Shown here: in pieces, positions 27,647 through 36,473 of the stretch
Numbering within the stretch: position 1 is the stretch's first letter
How the letters are laid out: the number at the start of each line of letters is the position of its first letter
Source of the DNA: Cellulosilyticum lentocellum DSM 5427
Lineage (GTDB): Bacteria > Bacillota > Clostridia > Lachnospirales > Cellulosilyticaceae
Assembly: GCF_000178835.2 (NCBI RefSeq)
Contig: NC_015275.1
Coordinates: 3,431,001-3,495,000, forward strand
Length of the DNA: 64,000 nt
Direction: 5' to 3'
Position numbers and translations under genes: made by a program
The notes under the pieces: model-generated
Database searches by the model: none
What the model saw: the letters and a program-made list of their open reading frames with translations, nothing else
Told to the model about the DNA's origin: nothing

Positions 27647-28270
27647 TTAACGAGTCAAATATCTTACTGCAATTTGGGTACGATGTTCAAGTCCTGTTTT
27701 ACTCAAAATAACGCTAATGTGATTTCTTACAGTTCCATCTGAAATAAACAGCTTTTTCCCAATCTCTTTATTAGACAAGCCTTCTGCAATAGCCGCTGCT
27801 ACTTCCACTTCTCTTTCTGTTAAGCTATCAAATAAATGATTTTCCTTTTGCTTTTGTTCTGATACCTGGGAAGTAATAAAATCCATAACATCCTTTTGAA
27901 AAACATTTCCTCCTAAAGCTACTGTTCGAATAGCAGAAAGCATGGTATCTGCTGAAGCACTTTTTAAAATATAGCCATAGACATTTGCTTTCATGGCATT
28001 TAAAATCAAGTCTGGTTCATCAAAGGTTGTTAATAGCAATGGTTTGCTAATGTTCTCTTCTATAAGGAGCTTAGCAACTTCAATCCCATTCATGCCAGGC
28101 ATTCTGATATCTAAAAGTGTTACCTCTGGCTTATAAAGTCTGCAGGCCTCTATGGCTTTTTCCCCATTTTCACATACAGCATCTAAAATAAAATCTTCCT
28201 GGGTCTCTATAATCATTTTTAGCCCTTCTCTAATCATGGCATCATCATCTACCAAAATAATATGAATCAC
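27647..28270 (-). CDS. NarL/LiaR-type response regulator
   Basis: A 207-residue response regulator. The receiver domain has the acidic cluster D8-D10, phosphorylation site D54 in LLDIRMPGMNG, the switch residues TTFDEPD and the lysine in YILKSA. The C-terminal LuxR helix-turn-helix is LTEREVEVAAAIAEGLSNKE, then GTVRNHISVILSKTGL. The start is GTG 28270 with AGGGGG eight bases before it. Its partner is the histidine kinase 12 bases upstream. Likely target: the exporter genes of the same cluster through the palindrome at 32806. Confidence 0.96.
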   Translation of the reverse strand: MIHIILVDDDAMIREGLKMIIETQEDFILDAVCENGEKAIEACRLYKPEVTLLDIRMPGMNGIEVAKLLIEENISKPLLLTTFDEPDLILNAMKANVYGYILKSASADTMLSAIRTVALGGNVFQKDVMDFITSQVSEQKQKENHLFDSLTEREVEVAAAIAEGLSNKEIGKKLFISDGTVRNHISVILSKTGLEHRTQIAVRYLTR

Positions 28271-28282
28271 AGAAATTCCCCC

Positions 28283-29434
28283 TTATGAAATTAAAAAGAT
28301 ATTTATCACCTTAAAACCCATTTCATTCATTTCAAAAAAGCATTTCCCATTGCATTTAATGGTACGTTCTTCAACTGCTTCTAGGCCTAACCCTTTAATT
28401 AGCTTGCCTTTACAAACCCCATTATCATAGTAGCTCACCTTCACCATAGCAGTCATCACCTTAATCTCCACAGTAAAAGCACTAGCCTTCGAATGCTTTA
28501 ATACATTGGTTAAAAGCTCTCCTACATTTTCTTTAATGCACTGCCATAATTCCAAGTTAACCTGTTCTAGATCACCTTCTGTTCGATAAATAGTATGTAA
28601 TTCATATTTTGCATTAGCTTCATCTAATAACAGCTGAATATCACTACTTCCTAGGTCACTTCTAATGGGCCTCTCTTCTCTTAATGCCTTCCTAATATCA
28701 TCTACACCTTCTCTTAAATGAGCTGTAGCCTTTTGCATGCTAATGAGTGCCTTCTCTTGATCTTTCTTCATCTGAAGCATAGCTGCTTCTAACATAATAA
28801 TACTACTGGATATACTATGCCCTATTTTGTCATGCAATCTGGCTGATAAACGATTTCTTTCTTCTAAAACTGCTGAGTATTTAATCGTTTTAATAAGCCT
28901 TTCATTATCTTTAATCTGTTCTTCTAGATGAATCAGTTGTTCTCTTTGATCTCTATTAAGTATTTTATAAAAACTTAGCTTTTTACTATCATTTATTGTA
29001 ATCAATAAGGTTATTAAAACCAATATATTAATAAGAACCAAGTTAATAGATCCTGGGTAAATCCCAAGCATCACTATAAACCCGGCTACGCTCAAGCCGT
29101 AGAAGTCATGTTCCTCTGTTAAATAGCTTATAAGTTCTATCCCTAATACAATAAAAATAGGCTGCCATTCTTCTATTCCTAATCCGAGTAATACTCCCTC
29201 TAAAAGAAGAATTAAAAATAGATTTACTTTCCCCAGCCACTTACCCTTTAGACTTTCTCTTTTCCACCCATTGCACTTTAAATCAAGCGCATACATTATT
29301 ATAAAAATGCATAAAAAAGCAAGGGCTGAACCTGTTATAAAAACAGTTTCCTTGCTATATTGCTGCATGAAAACCAAGCTTATGGCTAACGCAATCACCT
29401 TATATATAGCAAATACCCTTGTTGTTTCTTTCAT
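28283..29434 (-). CDS. Sensor histidine kinase (HisKA_3/NarX-LiaS-like)
   Basis: A membrane sensor kinase of 383 residues from ATG 29434; the ATG nine bases earlier overlaps its own ribosome site. Five or six membrane helices occupy residues 10-150 with almost no outer loop, followed by a coiled coil (165-195). The HisKA_3 box is RNRLSARLHDKIGHS with the phospho-histidine at about 201. The ATPase part has NVGELLTNVLKHSKA (N box), DNG, and GLGLEAVEER. The short outer loops suggest sensing within the membrane, as in LiaS/BceS-type stress systems. Confidence 0.93.
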   Translation of the reverse strand: MKETTRVFAIYKVIALAISLVFMQQYSKETVFITGSALAFLCIFIIMYALDLKCNGWKRESLKGKWLGKVNLFLILLLEGVLLGLGIEEWQPIFIVLGIELISYLTEEHDFYGLSVAGFIVMLGIYPGSINLVLINILVLITLLITINDSKKLSFYKILNRDQREQLIHLEEQIKDNERLIKTIKYSAVLEERNRLSARLHDKIGHSISSSIIMLEAAMLQMKKDQEKALISMQKATAHLREGVDDIRKALREERPIRSDLGSSDIQLLLDEANAKYELHTIYRTEGDLEQVNLELWQCIKENVGELLTNVLKHSKASAFTVEIKVMTAMVKVSYYDNGVCKGKLIKGLGLEAVEERTIKCNGKCFFEMNEMGFKVINIFLIS

Positions 29435-29452
29435 TTTCCCCATCCTTATGGC

Positions 29453-30601
29453 TTACTCATTCGTTGTAAGCTGTTTATTAAATAATACTGCCCCTAATAA
29501 CATAAAGAACAAGGCATATAATCCTAAAATAATGAGAGCCCCCATAGGATTATAACTTCCTCTTTCCTGCATACCTCTAATACATTCCATATACCAATAG
29601 TGTGGCACAATCTTAGCAAGACTCCTCATAAATTCTGGTGCCATATTGGTTTCAAAGTAAGCACCACCTAAAATAGCTGCCATACATCCAGCACCATAAA
29701 TAGAAAAAACCACTCCCAATTTCGTCTTCACTATAAAGGCACAAATCATAGAAATACCAATAACAATTAAGACAAATACTAATAACAAATAAGCCACCAT
29801 CCAAAAAGGTAAGCCTACATCACTTTGCTTAAAACCTAAATAACCTATATAAATAACTGATGAAATACTACCTACAATGAGTGCATAAAGAGCTGTTCCT
29901 AAAATATACTCTATAGGTCTCATGGGTGTACTTTGTATTCTCTTAAAGGTGCCCTCTACATGATCTGTTACAATCATCAACCCAATAAATAAACCAATAT
30001 AGAAAATAAAATTCAAATAAAAACCCTGTGTTAACTTAAAGCCAACACCGGCAGTATATCTTTCTATCATGGTCTCACTAGCACTTATAAGCTCTAGTCC
30101 ATGATCGCCATCTTGCATTTCCTCTAATAGCACCTCAAACTGCTTACTATCTCCTCCACTAGCAGCACCCAGTACCTCTACACTTTCCACATACACATCT
30201 ACATAGGCTTTGATAAAAGCTTCATTGGCATAGTTATTAATGGTGGTTACTTGAATAGGCTCAATAGTGCGCTGAGCAACTAGTTCGTTTTGAAGATTCT
30301 TATTTATCTCAATTATAGCTGACAGCTCTCGGTTTAGCAACTCATTGCTATAAGCCTCATAGGATTTCCCTGTATCAATTTGCATGCCAATTTCTTCTTT
30401 AAGATAGCTGATCAATTGCTTTGATAAAGCGCTTTTATCTTGATCTATAACTGCCACTTTCATTTCTCTAAAAGCTGTATTAAAGTTACCACCAAAACTT
30501 TCTTGCATTACACAAAGTAATACACCTAATGCAACAGCAAAAATAATTGAAAACCAGTTGCGCTTTAAACTCATATCAAAAAAGGTTACTATATTTTTCA
30601 T
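29453..30601 (-). CDS. ABC-2 type transporter permease
   Basis: The 382-residue permease has one N-terminal membrane helix, a large outer domain (about 40-215) and five C-terminal helices including the family's GLMIVTDHVEGTFKRIQSTPM segment. It is the YhgE/DrrB-like heterodimer partner of the permease encoded four bases upstream. Together with the ATPase at 31756 they should form an exporter of a hydrophobic compound, or a membrane-stress detoxifier. Confidence 0.93.
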   Translation of the reverse strand: MKNIVTFFDMSLKRNWFSIIFAVALGVLLCVMQESFGGNFNTAFREMKVAVIDQDKSALSKQLISYLKEEIGMQIDTGKSYEAYSNELLNRELSAIIEINKNLQNELVAQRTIEPIQVTTINNYANEAFIKAYVDVYVESVEVLGAASGGDSKQFEVLLEEMQDGDHGLELISASETMIERYTAGVGFKLTQGFYLNFIFYIGLFIGLMIVTDHVEGTFKRIQSTPMRPIEYILGTALYALIVGSISSVIYIGYLGFKQSDVGLPFWMVAYLLLVFVLIVIGISMICAFIVKTKLGVVFSIYGAGCMAAILGGAYFETNMAPEFMRSLAKIVPHYWYMECIRGMQERGSYNPMGALIILGLYALFFMLLGAVLFNKQLTTNE

Positions 30602-30604
30602 AAC

Positions 30605-31744
30605 TTAGCCCCTTTCCTCTTGTTTTTTGCTAAAAATAATGCCACCTAAAACAAGTACACTCATTGTAATGATTAATTCAACACCTATGATGCACCAAAC
30701 CTCTTGGGATTCTCCAAATAAACTGAGCTTAATAGCTGCTTGATTAAGTATATAAGGTGGTAAATAATCACATAGCGGTTTTATTGCCATTGCCATGGCA
30801 AATATACCACTAAAAAACAAGAGGAGCCAATTCACTGCAAATAAAAGAACTACCATAGATTTCTTAAAAATTAAACTTAATAATATGCCAATAGCACTTA
30901 CAGTAACCGACGTTCCTGCAAATAATGCAAATAATAGAAGATTACTAGCTAAATCCTTGCCGTAAGAAGCGCCATAAACGAAGCTACTTACTACCATAAT
31001 CACTGTCACCTGCAAAATAGCTTGTGGCATCAAACCTACTACTTTTCCCGCAAAAAGCTTAAAACGATTCTGTGGCAATATAATAAGCCTATTAATTGTC
31101 TTACTATTTTTCTCATCTGTAAATGCCATGCAAGAACCAATGCTCCCAAAAAAAGCGGTCATAGTGGTCATGGCAATAGCATAATAATCCATCATTGACA
31201 TTTGTGTTTGTAACTTTTTAGATACTGTATATGTTTTTTCATTGGCTAATTGCATTTCGTCAAAATGAAAGCTGCTAGTATTTAAACTATTAGTCGCTAT
31301 TTCATATACATCCATTTGCTTTAACATACCTGTTATCATACATTTGACTGTATGGTTTAAATAAACGTCTGTTCCTTCGTAAAGTTTTAAGCTACCTGCC
31401 TCATAAACAAGATAAGCATCAACTAGCTGCTCTTGTAGAAGTGTTAACCCATCTTCCTTCAAAGACACTTCTTCAAATAGAACGTTTGCTTCATTTAGCT
31501 TCTCATTTGTAGTTTCTAGCAAACTTCTTATTTGTACTGCTTTTATTTGTTCTGCTTCATCTGCTTGATCTTTACTTATAAAATAGCCTAAATGAACAGC
31601 CCCAATAGCTTGGTCAGCAGTCTGTACCCCCTCTAAGAAACTTCCTAAAATATAAACTAATACTACTGGAAATATAATAAGAACAAAGATTAAATACGGA
31701 TTACGCAAAAAACTTTTAAATTCGTTTAAAATTATATTTTTCAT
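30605..31744 (-). CDS. ABC-2 type transporter permease
   Basis: A 379-residue permease with the same architecture as its neighbour: N-terminal helix, outer domain (about 40-200) and five C-terminal helices with FTDEKNSKTINRLIILPQNRF, the cytoplasmic coupling segment of ABC-2 permeases. It lies 11 bases after the ATPase gene and 3 bases before the second permease, so the three are one operon. Confidence 0.93.
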   Translation of the reverse strand: MKNIILNEFKSFLRNPYLIFVLIIFPVVLVYILGSFLEGVQTADQAIGAVHLGYFISKDQADEAEQIKAVQIRSLLETTNEKLNEANVLFEEVSLKEDGLTLLQEQLVDAYLVYEAGSLKLYEGTDVYLNHTVKCMITGMLKQMDVYEIATNSLNTSSFHFDEMQLANEKTYTVSKKLQTQMSMMDYYAIAMTTMTAFFGSIGSCMAFTDEKNSKTINRLIILPQNRFKLFAGKVVGLMPQAILQVTVIMVVSSFVYGASYGKDLASNLLLFALFAGTSVTVSAIGILLSLIFKKSMVVLLFAVNWLLLFFSGIFAMAMAIKPLCDYLPPYILNQAAIKLSLFGESQEVWCIIGVELIITMSVLVLGGIIFSKKQEERG

Positions 31745-31755
31745 GTAATTTCCCC

Positions 31756-32703
31756 CTATCTTAACTCTCGTCCTGTTAAACTTAGGAACGTCATATCTAG
31801 ATTTGGTTTTTCACTTGTCACATTCATAATAGGCAGCTTATCATTATTAATTACCTCTAGAATTGGCATCATATTTTCACATTTAATAGATAAGTCTAAG
31901 TGGATTTCATTTTCCTCTAAGCTAACTCTCACTACTCCAGGTAGTACAGAAAGTTCTTTTTTTAGCTGCTCAGTATCTACCTTACTTGTGATTCTCGTTG
32001 TGATACTGCAGCCTTTTATATCTGTTACCAAGGATACTAGCTCTTCTTTAGTTCCATTAGCAATAAGCTTTCCATGATCCACAATAGCAATATGATCACA
32101 AATTTCTTCTACCTCTTGCATATAATGTGATGTATAAATCACCGTAGTCCCTTTTTGTTTTAAGATACGAATCGAATTTAAAATATGCTCTCTAGACTGA
32201 GCATCTACGCCAACGGTAGGTTCATCCATAACGATCAGCTTTGGCCTATGAGCTATACCACAAGCAATATTCAGTCGTCTTTGCATACCACCTGACATCT
32301 GCCTTGGTTTCATCTTAAGTTTTTCACTTAGTCCTACGAATTCAAGCGCTTCTAATGCTGCCTCCTCCAATGCCTTTCCTTTTAATCCATAAAAAGAAGC
32401 AAAGAATTTCACATTCTCTAAAGCATTTAAGTGCTTATAAACAGCAATATCCTGTGGCACCATTCCTACTAATGCTTTGACCTTCATTTTATCTTTTACA
32501 ATATCAAAACCTCCAACTTTAATACTTCCTTTTTCAAAGTTATTTAAAGTGGTAATAGCACTTAAGGTAGTCGACTTACCAGCACCATTAGGCCCTAAAA
32601 GCCCAAAGATTTCCCCTTCTTCAATGCTGACACTCAAATGATCAACCGCACAAAAATCTCCATACATTTTAACTAATTTATTAACCTCTACAAAAGCTCC
32701 CAT
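31756..32703 (-). CDS. ABC exporter ATP-binding protein
   Basis: A 315-residue DrrA/CcmA-like ATPase. Walker A is GLLGPNGAGKST, the Q-loop is VPQD, the signature is MSGGMQRRLN, Walker B is LIVMDEPTVGVD and the H-loop is YTSHYMQE. A C-terminal domain of about 80 residues follows. The frame opens at 32811, but the extra 36 residues are unlike the family, and ATG 32703 has GAGAGGGAG just upstream. It is the first gene of the exporter, kinase and regulator cluster. Confidence 0.95.
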   Translation of the reverse strand: MGAFVEVNKLVKMYGDFCAVDHLSVSIEEGEIFGLLGPNGAGKSTTLSAITTLNNFEKGSIKVGGFDIVKDKMKVKALVGMVPQDIAVYKHLNALENVKFFASFYGLKGKALEEAALEALEFVGLSEKLKMKPRQMSGGMQRRLNIACGIAHRPKLIVMDEPTVGVDAQSREHILNSIRILKQKGTTVIYTSHYMQEVEEICDHIAIVDHGKLIANGTKEELVSLVTDIKGCSITTRITSKVDTEQLKKELSVLPGVVRVSLEENEIHLDLSIKCENMMPILEVINNDKLPIMNVTSEKPNLDMTFLSLTGRELR

Positions 32704-32781
32704 AGCTCCCCTCTCCCCTTTATACCCACACTGGTGTGATTTGATAGTAATAATGTAACATAGGTGCGGTGGTGAGAAACA

Positions 32782-32817
32782 GTGACAAGAAAACGAAGGT
32801 AGGAGTGACAATTGTCA
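32782..32817. promoter_or_regulatory. Candidate operator of the exporter/two-component cluster
   Basis: The perfect 12-base palindrome TGACAATTGTCA (32806-32817) has a third half-site TGACAA at 32783-32788, about two helical turns away. Tandem half-sites about 100 bases upstream of the first gene are typical for NarL/LiaR-type regulators, and such a regulator is encoded in the cluster. Confidence 0.5.
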
Positions 32818-32915
32818 TGGTAGGTTATATGCAAAAATGGTCCATAAATTTTTCATTTTTTATTAGGGATTCCACTGGCTGCCCACATATATATAATTCT
32901 AAAAACTAATCAAAC

Positions 32916-33174
32916 AAAGTTTCAAACCAGAGTCTTAAGGTCTTTGCTTCCTTGAGTAGGGTGCACCAGCCAAGACTTTAAGGAGCTCCTCACTCATTGG
33001 TTTAACTTTTATACTTGCTATCCCCATAGCCCTAAAAATCATATAGTGCTGAGGAGCCATACTATGCTCTTTTTGAGGCCAGGTTAGCTTTTATAAAGGT
33101 AAAATACAAGAGTCTGGAGCAACACCAGAAAAGCGCTACTTAGAAGTTTAATACTTCCTAGTAGTGCCTTTTTA
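32916..33174 (+). ncRNA. Structured non-coding RNA, copy 2
   Basis: This is the second copy of the RNA at 12527. P1 pairs AAAGTT..AAACCA (32916-32929) with TGGTTTAACTTT (32998-33009). P2 pairs CTTAAGGTCTT (32934-32944) with AAGACTTTAAG (32972-32982), complete here with one G-U. The pseudoknot pairs GCTCCTCA (32985-32992) with TGAGGAGC (33050-33057). The 3' box GAGTCTGGAGCA is at 33110-33121. TATAAT at 32892-32897 is a fitting -10 for a start near 32904. The central loop and the segment before the 3' box differ in sequence from copy 1, while the paired parts are kept. Confidence 0.8.
33131..33174 (+). terminator. Terminator of ncRNA copy 2
   Basis: GCGCTACTTAGAAGT pairs with ACTTCCTAGTAGTGC (one bulge, one G-U) and is followed by CTTTTTAG. 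It is unrelated in sequence to the terminator of copy 1, so the terminators were kept or gained independently. Confidence 0.8.
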
Positions 33175-33365
33175 GTATTTTGTTTTTTATAATTCCTGTT
33201 GTATCTTTTCTATTTCTTTGTTTATAGGCCCTATGCCGGTCTCAATAATTAATTTTTAATGAGTTTTCTAATTAATCTTTTAATTAACGATATAATTATT
33301 AATAAAACTAGTTAAATACATAGCTTGGAAATATCAACATAAAAAGTTATAGGAGAAAAGTATAA

Positions 33366-34616
33366 ATGAGAAAAAAGAGATACCTAGTCTTATCAGCCAT
33401 TTTATCAATTTGCTTTCTTGTAAGCTCTACTAAAGCTCAACCGGCTATAGCAGTAAAAAATTATGTTATATCAGTAGACAAAATATCAGTAGATCCTTCC
33501 ATTAAAATAGTAGGTCTTGGTGAAGCAACACATGGAAATAGCGAGTTACAGACATTAAAGCTCGATGTATTTAAAGCTTTAATAGAAAATAATATTTGTC
33601 ACATCTTTGCAATAGAAGGTGATTTTGGTGGAAGTGCAAAGGTAAATGACTATATTTCAGGAGGGCCTGGCACTGCTAAAGAAGCGGCTACTGAAATAGG
33701 ATTTGCTATTTATAAAACCCAAGAAATGGCTGATTTAATTGAGTGGATGAGAAATTACAACCAAACAGCACCTGAAAATAAAAAGCTAAAGTTCTATGGC
33801 TTTGATATGCAGCGTTATGATAATAACAAAGAGCTTTTGTTTAACTATCTTAACAAAGTAAATAAGCAGCTTTCAAAACAATATTCAACTCTACTTTCTG
33901 ATTTAAATGATCAAACGGTTTACACTCAGGATCAAATCAAGGTAAAGGTTGCAATGACAAAAGTAGATGCCTTAATGAAAATAATGATGGCCTCTAAGAA
34001 GGATTTCATAGCTCAATCAAGTGAGAAAGAATTTGCATTTGCCCTGCAATGCGCCCAGTCTATTAAAGAAAATGCAACCTTGCGTAGTTCAGGTATGAAT
34101 TATGCCAATATAAGAGACCAGTATATGAAAGATAAAATTGATTGGATACTCAATTACGAAGAAAATCAAATGATTTTTATTACCGGTCATAATGGGCACA
34201 TAGAAAAAACGTCTTCATCTGCAGGATTTACTTGTATGGGAGAACGACTTGCAAAAAGCTATGGTAAGGCTTACTATGCCATTGGTACTGATTTTTTAGA
34301 AAGTACCTTTAATGTTGTAAATAGTTCCGGAAAAGATATGATTATGACACTAAGCAATACTAATGCACTTACCTCTCTGTTTGAAAATCTAGAAGACAAT
34401 ATCTATTTCATGGATTTTATGGTCGCTAAAGAAAATAATGAGCTTAAGAAAATACTTGATAGCCAAGTAGCTATGACAAATATTGGTGCCGAGTTCAATA
34501 GTTGGCAAAAAGCTCTTAAAACCTTTTACACCTTAAAAATGGTTCCTTCACAAGCGTATGATGGCATTATTGTATTACAAAAAATGCATCCATCTACAAG
34601 AATAAATTTCAAGTAA
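33366..34616 (+). CDS. Exported erythromycin-esterase family protein
   Basis: A 416-residue protein with a signal peptide (1-24). The erythromycin-esterase (Ere/SuccA-like) domain shows GLGEATHGNSE (about 52-62), AIEGDFGG, the YGFDMQR segment and GHNGHI, i.e. the catalytic His and Glu set of this metal-independent family. Characterised Ere enzymes open the macrolide lactone ring and are cytoplasmic; an exported homologue may act on another ester or amide outside, so macrolide resistance should not be assumed. TAGGAG precedes the ATG. TATAAT at 33291-33296 is a possible -10. It is followed by a membrane-anchored protein gene 14 bases downstream. Confidence 0.88.
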   Translation: MRKKRYLVLSAILSICFLVSSTKAQPAIAVKNYVISVDKISVDPSIKIVGLGEATHGNSELQTLKLDVFKALIENNICHIFAIEGDFGGSAKVNDYISGGPGTAKEAATEIGFAIYKTQEMADLIEWMRNYNQTAPENKKLKFYGFDMQRYDNNKELLFNYLNKVNKQLSKQYSTLLSDLNDQTVYTQDQIKVKVAMTKVDALMKIMMASKKDFIAQSSEKEFAFALQCAQSIKENATLRSSGMNYANIRDQYMKDKIDWILNYEENQMIFITGHNGHIEKTSSSAGFTCMGERLAKSYGKAYYAIGTDFLESTFNVVNSSGKDMIMTLSNTNALTSLFENLEDNIYFMDFMVAKENNELKKILDSQVAMTNIGAEFNSWQKALKTFYTLKMVPSQAYDGIIVLQKMHPSTRINFK

Positions 34617-34630
34617 AGGTAGGTCTTCAT

Positions 34631-35035
34631 ATGATACCGGAGAACTTAAGTTTAGATTTTAAAAGATTATGGATATGGGGAATGAGCATTCTTATGATTG
34701 TTCTAATAATCTTTTTGGGAAGTAATACGCAATTAAAGGGTATTCATTTACTTGAAAACATTATTAGTGATGGCAAATATACTTTTTATGTAGACGCCAC
34801 TCAAACTGGGTCTTATACATTTGATGTTACTACTTTTGCTAAAAATGCCAGCTATGAAGTTTATAACGAAGCAACTAATGAATTAGTGAGTAAGGGGGAG
34901 GTTGGATATAATTCGATAGGTTACTATCCATTTATAAATATGACCTTAGACGAAAGTAATACCTATAAAGTAATTCTAGAGCTAAAAGATAAAAACACTT
35001 TTAAATTAGTTAATTTAAAGCTTTACTTGAACTAA
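34631..35035 (+). CDS. Membrane-anchored hypothetical protein, 134 residues
   Basis: The protein has a short cytoplasmic N terminus, one membrane helix (about 15-30) and an outer beta-rich domain of about 95 residues with alternating polar and aromatic strands (KYTFYVDATQTGSYTFDV), like a small jelly-roll or Ig-like domain. I do not recognise a family. It starts 14 bases after the esterase-like gene, with AAGGTAGG as ribosome site, so the two form an operon and may cooperate at the cell surface. Confidence 0.75.
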   Translation: MIPENLSLDFKRLWIWGMSILMIVLIIFLGSNTQLKGIHLLENIISDGKYTFYVDATQTGSYTFDVTTFAKNASYEVYNEATNELVSKGEVGYNSIGYYPFINMTLDESNTYKVILELKDKNTFKLVNLKLYLN

Positions 35036-35088
35036 TCCTATTTTTAACTCTTCATAGTAGTATTATTATATTCCTAAGGTGCTGTCAC

Positions 35089-35310
35089 TAACGTTTGTGG
35101 AAAATGAGAGGGACTACCTATCCGTAGGGGTGACTTCGTAGTATTTGTTAAAGGCACTTAGTGAACTTTTTTGATGGAAGTTAGCCTGAGTGTTTGAGTG
35201 TAACGAGTTTTCAGGCGTTCATCAAAAAAGTGAGCTTAGTGCCTTAACAAATACGGAGCGGAACACCGTAGGATAGGTAGCCCCTCTCATTTTCTTCCCA
35301 AACGCCTTAA
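35089..35310. repeat. Giant imperfect palindrome, copy 2
   Basis: This is the second copy of the element at 12853. Outer arms pair GAGAGGGACTACCTATCC with GGATAGGTAGCCCCTCTC. The middle stem is AAGGCACT (35151-35158) with AGTGCCTT (35238-35245). The inner stem is GCCTGA (35184-35189) with TCAGGC (35211-35216). Compared with copy 1, stem bases change in pairs while the 21-base loop (18 of 21 equal), the box TGACTTCGTAGTATT (35131-35145) and AATACGGAGCGGAA (35250-35263) are kept. It fills most of the gap after the hypothetical membrane protein. Confidence 0.8.
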
Positions 35311-35358
35311 TTTACTCTGCCCATATAATAACTAATAACTTCATTTTTCTAAAACAAA

Positions 35359-35405
35359 AAAAGTACTACTTAGAAGTTTCATCCATCCTAGTAGTACCTT
35401 TTTCA
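35359..35405 (-). terminator. Terminator of the MerR gene
   Basis: On the minus strand GGTACTACTAGG pairs with CTAAGTAGTACT (one bulge) and a run of seven T follows. It is similar in sequence to the terminator at 33131. Confidence 0.85.
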
Positions 35406-35413
35406 ATTCACTC

Positions 35414-35803
35414 TTATAGTTCCATTTCCCTTAGTTCTTTTTCTTTTATTACAAGCCCTTTTTCATATCCTTCTATTTTATAATCTAAGCGCTCTATAGT
35501 TGCCCTGATTTCTTCCATTTTCTCTGCTAGAAGTCTTCGCTGTTCTATTAAAAGATCTTTTCTCGCTTCAATGGTTTCATCTCCTTGTGCAAATAGCGCT
35601 ACGTATTCAATTAACGCTTCAATGGGCATACCTGCACTTCTCATACACTTGATAAACTCTACCCACTTACAGGCTTCTTCTGTATAATCCCTTATCCCAC
35701 TTTTATTACGATGGACAGCAGGAATAAGTCCAATACGTTCATAATAACGCAGTGTATCTGGAGAAAGGTTATATTTTCTACTTACTTCAGCAATTGTCAT
35801 CAT
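35414..35803 (-). CDS. MerR-family regulator (AdhR-like)
   Basis: The 129-residue protein has the N-terminal MerR helix-turn-helix and wing (TIAEVSRKYNLSPDTLRYYE, RIGLIP, RDYTEEACKWVEFIK) and a C-terminal dimerising coiled coil (about 80-125). The MRSAGMPIEALIEYVALF segment is that of the AdhR/aldehyde-responsive group. There is no metal-binding cysteine pair. It precedes an iron-sulfur flavoprotein and a cupin gene transcribed the same way, which may be redox or aldehyde stress genes it controls. Confidence 0.94.
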   Translation of the reverse strand: MMTIAEVSRKYNLSPDTLRYYERIGLIPAVHRNKSGIRDYTEEACKWVEFIKCMRSAGMPIEALIEYVALFAQGDETIEARKDLLIEQRRLLAEKMEEIRATIERLDYKIEGYEKGLVIKEKELREMEL

Positions 35804-35894
35804 TAAAGCCTCCTTTTCTTCATTATATCATTTATATCCCTTTTTCATAAGCCGGCTCAATAACACAATGCTCTGTTCATGCCACTTATGTCTT

Positions 35895-36434
35895 TTATAC
35901 CTTTTCTCCCATTTCATAAGCCTTTTTCATAGCTGGGCTTCTTTTTACCTCTCCTTTAGTCCATACACCTGTTCCATAGATAATTCCTTTCTCTTTTGCC
36001 CCTCCAAGACAGTCTGTAAAACCTCTAAAACCTTCTATCGTTCTTTCCATAGCTTGATTACTACTATCAGCAGCTGTTGCTATAAAATAAAATTCCTTAT
36101 TTTTAATCTCGGTATATCTTGCTACGGTTCTATCAATTAAGGTTTTCATCTGTGCATCCATGGTATAAAAATAAACAGGGGTTGCCATAACGATTACATC
36201 TGCTGTAATCATTTTCTCTAAAATTCCTTCCATGTCATCTTTTAAGGCGCATTTCCCAGTATTTTTTTGACAGCTGTCACAGGCCACGCAGTAGTTAATT
36301 CGTTTATCTCTTAAAAATATCTTCTCAGCTTCATTCCCTGCTGCTGTTGCACCTTCTATGAATTTGTCACATAACAGGTCTGAATTACCACCTTTTCTTG
36401 GACTTGCAGATAAAACTAATACTTTTTTACTCAT
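35895..36434 (-). CDS. Iron-sulfur flavoprotein-type NAD(P)H-FMN reductase family protein
   Basis: A 179-residue flavodoxin-fold protein with the FMN-phosphate loop SASPRKGGNSD (9-19). The compact cysteine motif C49, C52, C55, C62 (CVACDSC and a later Cys) matches the [4Fe-4S]-binding pattern of archaeal and clostridial iron-sulfur flavoproteins. TPVYFYTMDAQMKTLIDR is the family's FMN-ring contact. Such proteins pass electrons between ferredoxin and small oxidants. It is 39 bases downstream of the cupin gene on the same strand. Confidence 0.9.
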   Translation of the reverse strand: MSKKVLVLSASPRKGGNSDLLCDKFIEGATAAGNEAEKIFLRDKRINYCVACDSCQKNTGKCALKDDMEGILEKMITADVIVMATPVYFYTMDAQMKTLIDRTVARYTEIKNKEFYFIATAADSSNQAMERTIEGFRGFTDCLGGAKEKGIIYGTGVWTKGEVKRSPAMKKAYEMGEKV

Positions 36435-36473
36435 TTTAAAACCCCCTTGAATCCTTTATTTCTTTATCAATTT

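Noticed and set aside
33366-34616. A macrolide-resistance gene call
   Set aside because: The family is right, but the protein is exported and its active site alone does not show macrolide specificity.
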